Of a stretch of DNA of 60,000 bases, positions 1-11,330 are shown one piece after another (positions within the stretch are counted from its first letter, which is position 1; every line of letters starts with the position of its first letter). The DNA is from Tubulanus polymorphus (taxonomy: Eukaryota > Nemertea > Palaeonemertea > Tubulaniformes > Tubulanidae): contig NC_134034.1 in NCBI RefSeq assembly GCF_964204645.1, positions 2,886,072 through 2,946,071 on the forward strand, given 5' to 3'. The position numbers were made by a program, and so were the translations under genes. Below the pieces are notes generated by a model. The model had not been told where the DNA came from. It was given only the letters and a program-made list of their open reading frames with translations, and searched no databases.

Positions 1-170
1 TCAACTACTGTGGCAATGGAGGATTCCACTCGTGGTGAGTGACAATCCACCAGATGTCGCTAGTGTGCAGTAGGACATCAACTACTGTGGCAATGGAGGA
101 TTCCGCTTGTGGCGAGTGACGATCCACCAGGTGGCACTAGTATGCAGTAGGACATCAACTACTGCAGATT
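1..170 (+). repeat. Family A minisatellite (77 bp), about 2 units
   Basis: Two units of the 77-bp family carrying GCAGTAG..CTACTGC-type arms and the GATCCACCAGGTG block. The array lies in the intron just 5' of exon 1. The same family recurs at about ten places in the window. Confidence 0.85.
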
Positions 171-212
171 CTAGCATCATTTTCTAAGAATCTCGTCATG
201 ATTCTTTTTCAG

Positions 213-360
213 CAGCAGCTCCCGGAGTCGTCGCCCAGCCCCGGCACGATGACATCGTAGCGCCCTTACCCGCTGCGTTGTCGGAAGATGATAACGAGCA
301 AAAATCCGGGCATTACGATTTGGTCTTAACAGATCGCGCTTACATCAAAGTCGACAAACC
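213..360 (+). CDS. PTPRN: PTPRN-family exon 1 of window: ectodomain linker and start of mature ectodomain
   Basis: The acceptor is TTCTTTTTCAG ending at 212 and the donor is GTAAGT at 361. The exon enters with two bases of a split codon, reads 48 codons from 215 (AAPGVVAQPRHDD... to ...RAYIKVDK) and leaves CC, completed to Pro by the next exon. The acidic, low-complexity first part (SEDDNEQK) resembles the linker before the mature ectodomain. SGHYDLVLTDR corresponds to the YGY(I/V)VTDQ start of the membrane-proximal domain in vertebrate IA-2 and phogrin. Acceptors at 215 or 218 are also possible in the CAGCAG run; the reading frame would differ only by a codon or so. Confidence 0.9.
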
Positions 361-436
361 GTAAGTTAGAGAAATTTTTCTATTTTTCGACGGTTGATCA
401 GATTATCAAAAGCTGTTTTGATTCGGCCGTTTAATC

Positions 437-572
437 AGTTCGTATCGATGTGAATATTCTTCACACCGAGTTCATCGTAGATGATTAAAATCAGTTGCGT
501 TTTAAACGCGAGAAAGTAACTGCGGTATGATCGGTTCAATATGAATCATAGCCACGTGAAGAAACCATGTTT
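437..572 (+). repeat. Family B dispersed repeat copy
   Basis: This copy fills about half of the 277-bp intron between exons 1 and 2. Hallmarks are GATGTGAATATTCTTC, GAGTTCATCGTAGATGA and CATAGCCACGTGAAGAAACC. Related copies occur at 8311-8376 (minus), 14399-14510, 18444-18555, 26855-26909, 47306-47605 and 58679-58740. Confidence 0.85.
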
Positions 573-637
573 CGTTGCGTCAAACTATGCGCGTTTGAAA
601 TATCTGACTTCTATATTTTGCGTCTTCGTATTTTCAG

Positions 638-724
638 GTTCAAAGACACGCAAGACGCCGAGGAACTGTTGGCCATCGTCGAATCCAAACTCGGTTTAAA
701 GCCGGGCTCGTTCTCAAATGTGCA
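638..724 (+). CDS. PTPRN: PTPRN-family exon 2: membrane-proximal ectodomain
   Basis: The acceptor TATTTTCAG ends at 637. The first base completes the Pro codon, followed by 28 codons, FKDTQDAEELLAIVESK then LGLKPGSFSNV, and a leftover CA. The donor is GTACGT at 725, chosen because CA plus the A of exon 3 gives Gln and restores the family's order (..GSF-N-V.. then ISFRV). The open frame runs on to 773, but that is read-through into a foldback repeat. Human IA-2 has SSGSFINI and phogrin PSSAFADVEV at this place. The helix AEELLAIVESKLGL corresponds to the first helix of the SEA-like fold known for this domain. The last bases of the exon plus the donor (14 bp, 719-732) recur at 940 and 1430. Confidence 0.92.
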
Positions 725-1443
725 GTACGTATTAGTACGACAACCACACGATAACCACACTCAAACGTGGTGAACGGATAAAAAGATAAAACCCACTATC
801 TACAGATTAAAAGACACCTGACGATGATCTCTAGGGTGAGATCGAAACGTCGTGTTTATTATATATTTTAGATTGTTCGATTGAATAAATTCTTGATATT
901 AAATTGTTTTAATCTGTAGATAGTGGGTTTTTATCTTTTTGTGCAGTACGTATGTATGTAACTACGATCAATAGTTTGATGTCGAACTGGATCAACGGGA
1001 GTAGTTTTACAATCGACTTCAGAATCGAGATATAGTGTGACGTGCGTAGATAGGATATATACGTGTAGGAGGTGAGAGACAGAGGTCTCAAAACTTCGTG
1101 ATAAATCTGCGTCGTCTTTGTTAAAAGATGAACACCTAGGTTTCTAGTACGATAACCACACTCAAACGTGGCGGACGGATAAAAAGATTACAACCCACTA
1201 TCTACAGATTAAACGAATTTAGAATCAAGAATTTATTTATTCGAACAATCTAAAATAAATAATAAACACGACGTTTCGATCTCACCCTAGATCACTCGAT
1301 CTGACACCTGACGATGATCTCTAGGGTGAGATCGAAACTTTGTGTTTATCATATATTTTAGATTGTTCGATTGAATAAATTCTTGATTTTAAATTTTTTT
1401 AATCTGTAGATAGTGGGTTTTAATCTTTTTGTGCAGTACGTAT
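719..1443. mobile_element. Two foldback (MITE-like) copies separated by exact 14-bp repeats of the splice donor
   Basis: Copy 2 (1145-1429) is a near-perfect hairpin. The left arm, from AACCCACTATCTACAG (about 1193) through the TTTCGATCTCACCCTAG block, is complementary to the right arm ending TCTGTAGATAGTGGGTTT (about 1420). Copy 1 (733-939) keeps the outer inverted ends but has lost most of its left arm. Both copies start TAGTACGA.AACCACAC. The 14-mer TGTGCAGTACGTAT stands at 719, 940 and 1430. No transposase is encoded. Confidence 0.8.
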
Positions 1444-2387
1444 GTTTCTTTGAAGCTTGATTGACCTTCAGGCAGAGCCAGAATTTTTTATGTGGAGGTG
1501 CTCTGCTGCAGGCCCCTACTTAGAACGTACCCACGCCCCCGCTTATTGAAGAATATCTGCCCGGATGCCCGCCTAAAGAAAATTTGAGCGGCAATTTCGA
1601 AAGATTCATTCATTGGTAACACTGTCATAAGTTTTCATTCAAAATATGCGCACGCTTCTAAAGTTAGTCGATTCGAGGCAAAATTGTAGGAAAATGAGGC
1701 AAAATCTTCACCTCAAATAAGATACAAATTGTGTAATTGCTTTTCTTTGCATCTTATTTGCGAAAAGTTTTTTCTCCCAGGACCCGACATTCACGTGCAT
1801 GGGCACTTTACGGAAAGTTCAACAACTTTCATGGAAATCGTTTCTCGAGAATCGTTTCAATTCGAGAATAATTTCGGTCGAAATATTTTGATCCCTTCGG
1901 AAAATGCGAACCCTGTAATGCGCACCAGACCTTCACCGCGAACATCGGCATATTTCAAAGCGCTATCAAGGATGTTTCATTGAAATATCAATAAACGGTA
2001 AAAACCATTGACATGAAATATGAATGCAATCATATTAAAAACTGCGCAAACTATCGTAAAACGTCTCGTACCTGGTTTAATGGATTCGGATGATTGAAAA
2101 TGTACTCGCTTCAAGTCTAGAACTAAGTCTAGTTCAACCGGTAACGAGGAACTAGTTCTGATTGTTTGTTAGCTTGATTTTACTAAAAATGAAAAAACTT
2201 CGTTAAAAATGGGCCAACTTTTCCTTCCGAAGCGATGCTTAATAATTGACCACTGACTGACTACGAACTGATTTCGATTCTGTGCATTGCGAGTTGGGTC
2301 TCGGGTTTATTAAGATTTGAAAATGGACCGTAATCCGATGATGATGATGATGATATCTAAAGAGATAGTTAGAAACGTTGTGTCCTC
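1444..2387. other. Intron, no recognisable feature
   Basis: I see nothing repeated or protein-like here. The short open frames lack splice context or homology that I recognise. Confidence 0.6.
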
Positions 2388-2560
2388 CAATTTTTTTCTT
2401 TTTGGTTTTTGACAAATTTTTTCCTTTTTCTTTTTGGTTTTTTGACAAATTTTTTCCTTTTACTTTTTGGTTTTTTGACAAATTTTTTCCTTTTTCTTTT
2501 TGGTTTTTTGACAAAATTTTTCCATTTTCTTTTTGGTTTTTGACAAATTTTTTCCATCTA
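2388..2560. repeat. 33-bp T-rich tandem repeat, about 5 units
   Basis: Units read TTTTTGACAAATTTTTTCC then TTTTCTTTTTGG with single-base changes. Because 33 is a multiple of three, it yields open frames on both strands (Lys/Asn-rich on minus). These are not genes. Confidence 0.9.
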
Positions 2561-3605
2561 AATTTTCACGAGCCGATTTTAATCGAACGTTCACTTTTAA
2601 TCGCGAGCTGCCGGAAATGTAAATACAGTAAACGGATGCGTAAGTCGGATCGACAAAAAAAGTCGGATAATAATCGCTTATATACGAGATGAATATGAAT
2701 GCCGATCGTCCCGATTTTTGCGTCTCTTTCTCGAAGAGGAAATTGATAATCCGAATTCGTCGTGCATTTGTTTTGCACCAAAATAAAAAGAAATCACTCT
2801 TAGAAAGTCGGAGGGCTATTTTCGTGCTATCGCTGTGCGAATATGGCCCCCGTCGCGTCCCCTGTCCCCCGACTTGAAATCGACGTTTTCATGTCAACAG
2901 TCGTTATTTTTTAGTTGCGGTTAACGTTTTAGACTAGAAAAAAACGAACGCGAAATATTTGCCGCGTTTTTGAAATCGATTCTTCCGTAGGTGTAGATTT
3001 AATTTCACATCCGTTGATTAATTACGAAAATCCGACTCGTTGCGAGTCGCAGGATTTTTTCATTCGTCCCGAAAGATCCGTCTGGCGTAAGGTTTACGTC
3101 GTCTGCCGTGAAACTGGCGCGATGGAATACCGATGACAAAATTGCGTATTCCGACGCTCGGGGGAAAAATTCTAATTCCAACTCGAGTTTCGTTTCATTC
3201 GATTGATTCAAGCCACGCGTTGATTTCCCGTCGATACGACGCGCTCCGACAAAAACACCGGTTACGCCTGCCATCTGGTGGTAGAATCTCGAATTAGATG
3301 ATGAATATGAGCTGGTTTAGTTTTCGATTTCGTCGCAAGATGGCAGCCTTGTTAGTCGGTTCCTTACGTTGTTGGGAGAACCGAGAGATTCGTCGAAGGA
3401 TGCGGTTTGATTATGAAGCGATGGTAGGGAGGTCAGAGAAGCCTCTTTCGAAACGAGAACAGAGGTCAGAGAGGTCGGGAAATACCTCTCAGTCAGATTG
3501 CTCAATTGATTATCTGAATTATTGATATCTAGGAATATGAACATTTATTCTATGAAGATTGCTTCAATTCTTTAAAGAAATTTTTTCTCTGCCATATCCT
3601 TGGAT
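2561..3605. other. Intron, unique sequence without recognised features
   Basis: CpG-containing unique sequence. No convincing exon, RNA or transposon signature. Confidence 0.55.
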
Positions 3606-4050
3606 CCAGTTCCACAGTTCAATTTCACTATGAATTCAGTTCCTCAGTTGTGTGGGTTCAATTTGACTCTGGATTCAGTTGCACAGTTGTGTGGGTGGTT
3701 TTAATTTGACTCTGAATCCAGTTCCACAATTGTGTGGGTTTATTCTGACCCTGAGTTCAATTCACAAGTTGCGTGGGTTGAATTCTAGTGTGGATCTAGT
3801 GCCACAGTTGTACGGTTTAATTTGACTTTGGATCCAGTTCCACAGTTGTGTGGGTTTGATTTGACTTTGGATCCAGTTCCACAGTTGTGTGGGTTTGATT
3901 TGACTTTGGATCCAGTTCCACAGTTGTGTGGATTTATATTGACTCTGATTCCAGTTCCAGTTATGCGGGTTTAATTTGACTGTGGATCCAGTTCCACAGT
4001 TGTGTGGGTTTGATTTGACTGTGGATACAGTTCCATAGTTGAGTCTGATT
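3606..4050 (+). repeat. Family C minisatellite (39 bp), about 11 units
   Basis: Units read roughly CCAGTTCCACAGTTGTGTGG then GTTTAATTTGACTCTGGAT. CCACA-GTTG-TGTGG can form a small hairpin. The family recurs at 10751, 22905 (inverted), 40066, 49095 and 57935. Confidence 0.9.
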
Positions 4051-4670
4051 TGACAGGATCTAGTCCGTACCCGCAGTTCGACAATTTTGAAACGAAAATC
4101 AATTTCGACTCAACCCAACAGCGTAGCCGACCCCTAGCACGTATACAAAATACTGACAGCTTTAAATCAGCCCTCCCCCTTCCCTCCCCCCGCTCTAGTC
4201 GGGCTCGCAACCCGGCAATCTCCGCAACACGGGACTACCCATCAAACAGTAACTAAACAGGGTACAGACGGACGACAGAACTCCGCGACGCAGGGTACGT
4301 CACACCTACAATTCGAACCGCGCATTAGTAACCACGGCAACGTAATTATCGCGTCGTCGACGAAATCGTCGGGGTCGCCATGGAAACCGAATCAGAGATG
4401 ACAAGAACTTGACGGAGGAAATTATATCCGCGCGAACGCTCGACCTCGGCTGATTGGCAGGAGCTGCTGCGATTATTAATAACACTAGCGGTGCAGGTTC
4501 ACCGGTACAGTTACACGTATAGATCAGGTGATCTCTGAATTGATAATTATCAATGAAAATTTGTGCCAAACACCGAGAGACAGAGACGGAGAGAAAGTGT
4601 AGCGCAGATGATTTTATACCCTTTTTCAAGGCTTGTTTGATAGCATTTTGGTTGGGTAGAAGGGCATTAG
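4051..4670. other. Intron, no recognisable feature
   Basis: Apparently single-copy. A pyrimidine run lies near 4165-4195. The open frame at 4306-4746 on minus runs into family A repeat and has no support as a gene. Confidence 0.5.
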
Positions 4671-4671
4671 T

Positions 4672-4868
4672 GCTATGGCAGGTGAGGATTCCCCTCGTGG
4701 CAAGTGAGGATCCACCAGGTGTCGCTAGTGTGCAGTAGGACATCAACTACTGCGGCAATAGAGGATTCTACTTGTGGCAAGTGAGGATCCACCATGTGTC
4801 GCTAGTGTGCAGTAGGACATCAACTACTGCGGCAATAGAGGATTCCACTTGTGGCAAGTGAGGATCCA
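4672..4868 (+). repeat. Family A minisatellite, about 2.5 units
   Basis: Same 77-bp unit as at 1-170, including the hairpins GCAGTAG..CTACTGC and CACTTG..CAAGTG. Confidence 0.9.
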
Positions 4869-5504
4869 TGCGAAGCCCCCTCGCCCCCCTGTCGTTCTTG
4901 TGTACGAAGTAACCGCGACCAAAAAAATCTCATTACGATATGACCTCGACCTACTTGATATCGTCGAGGTCGTTTTTATGACACGTAATTTCCGGCTCCG
5001 TTCTCGCGTCGCTCACCGACTAATTCGTCTTTTTCGTTGGCAATTTTTTTTTCAATTATAGAAATTAATTCGACGCTTTGATGTTGTTATTTTTGTCGCG
5101 GTGACTCTCTCTCTCTCTCGGTGCACGCGATATGAGCCGAAGCTTTTTTTGACGCTTTGACATTTTCGGTTCGTTTTTCCGCCCTTGCCATTTCTTTCCA
5201 TTTGCCCTTTGCACGAACGCGATGTCAACATATTACTCGCGTATTTATAGAATTTGCGAAATTCGTATTCGTATTTCATCCTTGCCGCGTTCTCGGTTGA
5301 TAGTAAACTTTTCCGAGAATACGTTATTCTGGATGCGCGTGAATCCGGTGACTGCGGTTTCGCAATTTCTGGTTAGGTTTAAAAACTTGAACTTCAGTTG
5401 AATCAGGTTGATTTGAAGTGTTTTAACTCTCAAGATTTGATGTGATGATAATGATCGTTGATCTGGTCTCTTAGAGACGTTTCCGTCATAAGACAAGGTA
5501 GTCT

Positions 5505-5815
5505 GATAAAAATTGTGGATTTTGGCTCAGTCAAATGACTCCGCCATCAGCATATAATTATGGATAGACTCCTAGACTATGCAGTCAAATTACTCCGCTG
5601 TCATTAAATAATTATGGAAAGACTCCTAGACTTTGCGGTCAAATGACTCCGCGGTCAACTTATAATTATGGAAAGGCTCCAAGAATTTTCAGTCAAATGA
5701 TAATTTATAATTGTGTATTGTGGACCTTTCAGTCATAATGACTCCAGATTCAGCTAATGATTGAAGGTTAGGGCTCCTAGACTTGTCAGTCAAATGACTC
5801 CAGCTAACAACCGTC
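5505..5815 (+). repeat. About 54-bp tandem repeat, 5-6 diverged units
   Basis: Recurring AATTATGGAAAGACTCCTAG and GTCAAATGACTCCGC blocks, ending about 150 bp before exon 3. Sequence 4869-5504 before it shows nothing recognisable. Confidence 0.85.
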
Positions 5816-5964
5816 TGTAGCTCCGATTTAAAATTACAAACTACATTTTTCCGAAAGCCTTCATCATCAAGCCTGTAATCATTCGAAATTCACATAGTGT
5901 TAACATATCCTTTTTGAAATATCTTCCAAACTCTTTTTCAATTTCTCATGACTTTCATTTTCAG

Positions 5965-6044
5965 ATGGAAAAAGGATATGATAAGTTTCCGCGTGAACTC
6001 GGACGTAGCCGGAGCCAACGCCGACGCGATCTCCAAACAAATAA
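5965..6044 (+). CDS. PTPRN: PTPRN-family exon 3: ectodomain core
   Basis: The acceptor is CTTTCATTTTCAG ending at 5964 and the donor is GTGAGT at 6045. The first A completes CAA (Gln) from exon 2. Then come 26 codons, WKKDMISFRVNSDV then AGANADAISKQI, and a leftover A. MISFRVNSDV corresponds to LTFRIRHN in IA-2 and VTFKVSAN in phogrin, a central strand of the membrane-proximal domain. Reading the exon from its ATG would give an Arg-rich frame ending at a stop and breaks phase with both neighbours, so I reject that frame. Confidence 0.92.
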
Positions 6045-6303
6045 GTGAGTTTTTCATTTTTTTTTCTCCCTGAAACTATTTTTCAAGCATTTCTTTGTTG
6101 TCAAAACATGTCGAAATACTCCTCCGCGTGATAGACGACTGAGCTCCTGATTTGCATAAATTTGAATGTAGACTTAGAAAGTGCTGCCATCTGCATGTGT
6201 TTTCTGACATTAAAATTTTGCCATGTAGCAAGCAGCCAAAGCCTTCGAAATGAGTAAATGTTCTCACGGCTAAAACTGGTCATGAAAAATGAATGCAAAA
6301 ATT

Positions 6304-6480
6304 TGCTTAGACTGGTCTTAAGTTGTTAAATTGGTTATAGAACCAAAATGGCTTAGAATGGTCTTAAGTTGTTGGATAGGTTGTAGAACTGAAATAAGCT
6401 TAAACTGGTCTTAAGTTGTTAGATTGGTCATAGAACCAAAGCGGGCTTAGACTTATCTCAAGTTGTAAGATTGGCGACAA
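6304..6480 (+). repeat. Family D tandem repeat (46 bp), about 3-4 units
   Basis: Units read GCTTAGACTGGTCTTAAGTT then GTTAGATTGGTTATAGAACC. The family recurs inverted at 32690-33020 and direct at 47880-48180. Confidence 0.85.
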
Positions 6481-6686
6481 AATCGAACTGGGCTAGTTTT
6501 ATACCTAAACTTTCTGTGATAAAACGGGCCGAGTTCGATTCGTTAAATGGTCATTTCCTACCCGTACGTGGAAACCGGCGGTTTATAAAAGGTGACACCC
6601 GACGTCCGACCGAGCTAATAAAGAGCAACGATGAAGATAGTCTTATTACTACAACCAATTATTAGTCATAACATATACATTTCTAC

Positions 6687-6782
6687 GATGCATGGTTCAT
6701 CACGAATGAACTGACCCCGATGCATGGTTCATCACGAATGAACTGACCCCGATGCATGGTTCATCACGAATGAACTGACCCC
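6687..6782 (+). repeat. Exact 32-bp triplicate
   Basis: Three identical units (6687-6718, 6719-6750, 6751-6782) containing GATGCATGGTTCATCACG and GAATGAACTGACCCC. Perfect identity suggests recent slippage or unequal exchange. Confidence 0.95.
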
Positions 6783-6969
6783 CCTGTAAGAGTATTAGTG
6801 GAACTACAGTTCAAACACAGCCCATCCTTGAAAGACACATTACATGAATTCTCAATTACTTGAAAGTCGTAAGGCCACGAACAATTAGATCTCTTGGTCG
6901 TAATGACTCGGGCGGCTCGAGGAGCGATAACCCTAATCGAAAACATAACGTACAATATCCCCGTTTACG

Positions 6970-7370
6970 CAATCGATGATGTCATAGGGGGATTTATGGA
7001 GGCAGCCATTTTTTTCAGGAAATGTCTAGTAGATAATCTGACGATGTCATAGGGGGAGTTTTAGACGCAGCAATCTTTTCAGAAAGTGTCTAATCTGATG
7101 ACGTCATAAGGGGATTAAGTAAGCAGCCATCTTCCCAGGAAGTTTCTAGTAGTTAATCTGATGATGTCATAGGGAGATTTATGGAGGCAGCCATCTTTTC
7201 AGGAAATGTCTAGTAGATAATCTGACGATGTCATAGGGGGAGTTTTAGACGCAGCAATCTTTTCAGAAAGTGTCTAATCTGATGACGTCATAAGGGGATT
7301 TACGGAGGCAGCCATCTTCCCAGGAAGTTTCTAGTAGTTAATCTGATGATGTCATTGGGGGATGCATGGA
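6970..7370 (+). repeat. Family E, about 185-bp higher-order unit of three ~62-bp monomers
   Basis: Monomers contain GATGTCATAGGGGGATTTA, GGAGGCAGCCATCTTTTCAG and GTCTAGTAGATAATCTGA. The triple unit recurs 185 bp later (6975 versus 7160). Two monomers carry an exact TGACGTCA (7099-7106 and 7283-7290). The family is inverted relative to the array at 21030-22530. Confidence 0.85.
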
Positions 7371-7835
7371 CAGGCAGCAGCGTCGATGACGTATGATGAT
7401 TCTATATTGAAATGTTGTCGGTATATAGTAATTACATTACTGTGTCCATTCTGCGTCGGTTCGACGTTTATTGCGTGATACGATGAACACGCACTCGCCG
7501 ACCGTGTTCGGCAGTCGTGTCGTTTTGATTAGGCATTTGACAGGCGTCATTCGTTCGTTTGTTGGATGTCGCGCCGTGCAGCTCGTCGTACCAAGCAGAC
7601 GGCTAATTCGTTATCGCTCTCACGCATATGCCTCGTCGCTGCCATAACTAGCCAACAGTGCCGCGTAGTTGATATTATTATTATTATTTTTATTATTTCA
7701 TGTTATTATTATTCTTATTGTTATTATTATTATTCCTATTTATTTCATCACGCGATACTTTATGCAGAGCTGCCAACTGTTCCAGATTTTTTGTCACTAT
7801 CTTATGATGAGATGTAATGATTAGATTGGTTTGAT
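7371..7835. other. Unique intron with an ATT microsatellite (7672-7745)
   Basis: The only feature I see is an imperfect TTA/ATT tract. The open frame covering it is a microsatellite read-through. Confidence 0.6.
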
Positions 7836-8056
7836 GCTTACAGAAATAAGAAATATATTTACTGAGGGTCTTACTGTTGATTATTGATTAATTTGAACAG
7901 AAATATGAAAGATGTCACCGAGCGTCTTACTGTTGATTACTGATTAATTTGAACAGAAATATGAAAGATGTTACAGATGGTCTTACTGTTGATAACTGAT
8001 TAATTTGAACAGAAATATGGAAGATGTTACCGAGGGTCTTACTGTTGATTACCGCA
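7836..8056 (+). repeat. 56-bp tandem repeat, 4 units
   Basis: Units contain GATTAATTTGAACAGAAATA and GAGGGTCTTACTGTTGAT. No other copies noticed in the window. Confidence 0.9.
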
Positions 8057-8310
8057 GTGCATGAGTTCAGTGCAAGAACTTGCTGTACGTTAATTCTTTA
8101 GGGTGGAATTTTGACTGAACACCTGGAAATGGGTTCAGGTACTCCTTTTGACTAGGGACTGGATTTAGAGACAGTTTCGCGGATTTCACTGTGATGGATG
8201 ACCGTAGCATCAAATTTCAACTCCCTTTTTTATGGACCGGCTAAACATTAATCTTGGGCGCTGATTTCATAGACCTAAAAACCGGTTTATGAAAGCCCTT
8301 ACTAAGCGCG

Positions 8311-8376
8311 AGACTGATTTGAATCATCTACGATGAACTCGGTCTGAAGAATATTCACATCGATACAAACTGTGAA
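8311..8376 (-). repeat. Family B fragment, inverted
   Basis: Carries the reverse complement of GATGTGAATATTCTTCAGAC and GAGTTCATCGTAGATGA. Confidence 0.85.
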
Positions 8377-8479
8377 CAAACAGTGACGACTTTCTAACGC
8401 TCTTAGTTTCATCTCTAAAACTCTATCTGATCTCATATAGATAGACTCGGCCTTTGACGAAGGTCCTTCAAAAAGACCT

Positions 8480-9180
8480 TTGATGTCGACGACGCTTTGA
8501 GTTTGAATATCTACCCCACGTGCGCGGGGGGGGGCTTTTCTTATTTCCCCAGTTGCGACGAAAGCCGCATTTCCGAATAAAACCGCGCTCCGTGGGCACG
8601 TCTAATAAGCCGATGTCTTCGACGCGGTTCGAAGTGTTTCGTAACGTTTTTTTTTTTCTTAACCCTCGCTCGCCGGCTGAAAAACGAGCCGCGATGAAAG
8701 ACGGGCCGCGCTCTCGGTCGTCGCGGTAAGCCGACGCCGCGACTTCGATATATCGCATTAAAACCGATTGCCATATGGTTGAGAAGGCTCCTGCCTCCGC
8801 GTCGAGAGAGCCTTCGGCGCTTTTTTTCTGCTCTCTCCGCCGCGAAAACTTTAAAAGCTTTCGTATCGCGCGGCGTAGCGTATTGTCGTCGAAGGAAATT
8901 AATTACGGGTCTTTGAAGCCGCGGGTGTTTCGTGTGTGTTTTTCGTCGTATTGTCGTCGGCGCGTTGTTGTGTCGTGTGGCTTTTGAAATTTAAACGCGC
9001 TCGAGGCCCCGCGTAGCTTTATTTAGATTATTTAAATGTCGTTTCAAATCACTTCAAGGCGGCCGCGTGCGTACGCGCGCTTCCCGTATCGTGCGCTATG
9101 CGCGTCGTACGTGTATGTATGTCCGATGTATGTGCGGTGAGCGCGAGTATGTTCGGGAACGCGTTCCGAGGAGCTGCGAC
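8480..9180. other. GC- and CpG-rich unique block inside the large intron
   Basis: Compared with its surroundings this block is rich in CG dinucleotides (GCGCGG, CGTCGCGG, CGCGCGGCG) and has G and T homopolymers at 8525-8535 and 8649-8658. It has no splice-framed coding signal. It could be a regulatory block or simply less decayed single-copy sequence. Confidence 0.35.
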
Positions 9181-9218
9181 TAACTTACGGTACTATCCAT
9201 GAAAAAAATTAATGGAAA

Positions 9219-9654
9219 TACTAGCGACACCTGGTGAATCCTCACTTGCCACAAGTGGAATCCTTAATTGACACAGTAGTTTGTCTGACTGCACACTAGT
9301 GACACCTGGTGGATCCTCACTTGCCACTAGTGGAATCCTCTATTGCCGCAGTAGTTGATGTCCACTAGCGACACCAGTTGAATCCTCACTTGCCACAAGT
9401 GGAATCCTCCATCGCCGCAGCAGTTTGTCTTACTGCACACTAGCGACACCTGGTGAATCCTCACTTGCCGCAAGTGGAATCCTCTATTGCCGCAGTAGTT
9501 GATGTCGTACTGCACACTAGAGGCACCTGGTGGATAATCACTTGCCACTAGTGGAATCCTCTATTGCTGCAGTAGATGATGTCCTACTGCACACTAGAGG
9601 CACCTTGTGGATCCTCACATGCCACAAGTGGAATCCTCTATTGCTGCAGTAGCA
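9219..9654 (-). repeat. Family A minisatellite, inverted, about 5-6 units
   Basis: Reads CTAGCGACACCTGGTG, GATCCTCACTTGCCACAAG and GCAGTAGTTGATGTCCTAC on +, the reverse complement of the copies at 1 and 4672. Confidence 0.9.
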
Positions 9655-10039
9655 TTGTCATTGAAGTGTATAAACAGAGGGCTGGTTTTAAAATGGTATT
9701 TTCTTCACCGCTTTTGCTTTAAATTCGAACGTGTCTTATGCAAATTACATCCTATAAACGAAGCATGCGAACTGAAATTGACCTTGATTTCCGTTGACAA
9801 TAACCACGATTTCGCGAGTCGGGTTACATTCCAATTCGAATTATCGCGACGATTTAAATCCGCCCATTTCTGGTCGGTTGAAATTGCCACAATCATAATT
9901 TTCATTTCCGCGGCGTCGCAATTATACAGAAACGACTTCTCATTAGATCACATCGACAGTTTGTACATGTAAAAAAAAAAATGTCCGATTCGTTTTCAAG
10001 ATTGTGATATAAGTTATTGCCATTTAGAGAGTGTGAATT

Positions 10040-10466
10040 TGAAATGGTTTCAGAGACTGTCACTGACAACCAGGGGACAGAAAACCATTTTCAGAGACTG
10101 TTACTGACAATCAGGGGACAGAAAACCATTTTCAGAGACTGTTACTGACAATCAGGGGACAGTAAACCATTTTCAGAGACTGTCCCAGCAATCAGGGGAC
10201 ATGAAACCATTTTCAGAGACTGTTCCTGATAATCAGGGGACAGTCATCCATTTTCAGAGACTGTTCCTGATAATCAGGGCACAGTAAACCATTTTCAGAG
10301 ACTGTTCCAGACAATCAGGGGACAGTAAACCATTTTCAGAGACTGTTCCTGACAATCAGGGGACAGTAAACCATTTTCAGAGACTGTTCCTGACAATCAG
10401 GGGACATGAAACCATTTTCAGAGACTGTTACTGACAATCAGGGGACAGTAAACCATTTTCAGAGAC
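10040..10466 (+). repeat. 41-bp tandem repeat, about 10 units
   Basis: Units read CCATTTTCAGAGACTGTTCC then TGACAATCAGGGGACAGTAA, well conserved. The sequence on either side (9655-10039 and 10467-10750) shows nothing recognisable. Confidence 0.95.
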
Positions 10467-10750
10467 AATTTTGATGATCATAATCTTTTTGATAAAAAAA
10501 ACCCATGAAAATTAAATGCGAAATCCATTTTTGCTGAGGCTTAAAAGATAAAACCTTCCTTGATGTTTGAGAACGACTTTATTAATTAAAACTTGATTTC
10601 GAAATCCGATCAAAAGAGAAGAAAGAAAAACTGAGTAAAAACCAGCGTGCGAAGAGTGGCTGATCACATGACTCATGCTTCTCTTACACACCATATTGTG
10701 CTGCCTGAATTATTTTTCTGTTTTATGACAAAAAATTCTCCATTTGACGC

Positions 10751-11160
10751 CGAACCCAGTTCCACAGTTGTGTAGGTCTAATTTCATGCTGAACCCAGTT
10801 CCACAGTTGTGTAGGTCTAATTTCATGCTGAACCCAGTTCCACAGTTGCGTAGGTATAATTTTACTGGATCCAGTTCCACAGTTGTGTGGGTTTAATTTG
10901 TCTCTGGGCCCAATTCCACAGTTGTGTGGGTTTAATTTGAATCTGAACCCAATTCCACAGTTATGTGGGTTAAATTTGACTCTGGACCCAGTTCCACAGT
11001 TGTGTGGGTTTCCACTCTAGATTTCCACAGTTGCGTGGGTTTAATTTGACTCTGGACCCAGTTCCACAGTTGTGTGGGTTTAATTTGATTCAGAATCCAG
11101 TTCCACAGTTGTGTGGGTTTAATTTGACTCTGGACCCAGTTCCACAGTTGTGTGAGTTGA
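10751..11160 (+). repeat. Family C minisatellite (39 bp), about 10 units
   Basis: Same unit as at 3606. The 13-codon periodic open frame across it is a by-product of 39 being a multiple of three. Confidence 0.95.
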
Positions 11161-11330
11161 ATTCAACAATGGGGATGATATACGATCAATACAGAAATAC
11201 TTCGTCTAACAATCTCACTTAACGACCTTTTTGATTTCATGTACGGGAATCATCCCGAGGTCGTTTTCTAAGTAAATACCGCTGCAATAGAATGAAAACT
11301 TTTTCAGTTTTTTTGCCCTTCCGACAACAG

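Noticed and set aside
5965-6055. ATG at the start of exon 3 as a translation start
   Set aside because: That frame ends at a stop just past the exon; the frame one base later matches the family and keeps phase with exons 2 and 4.
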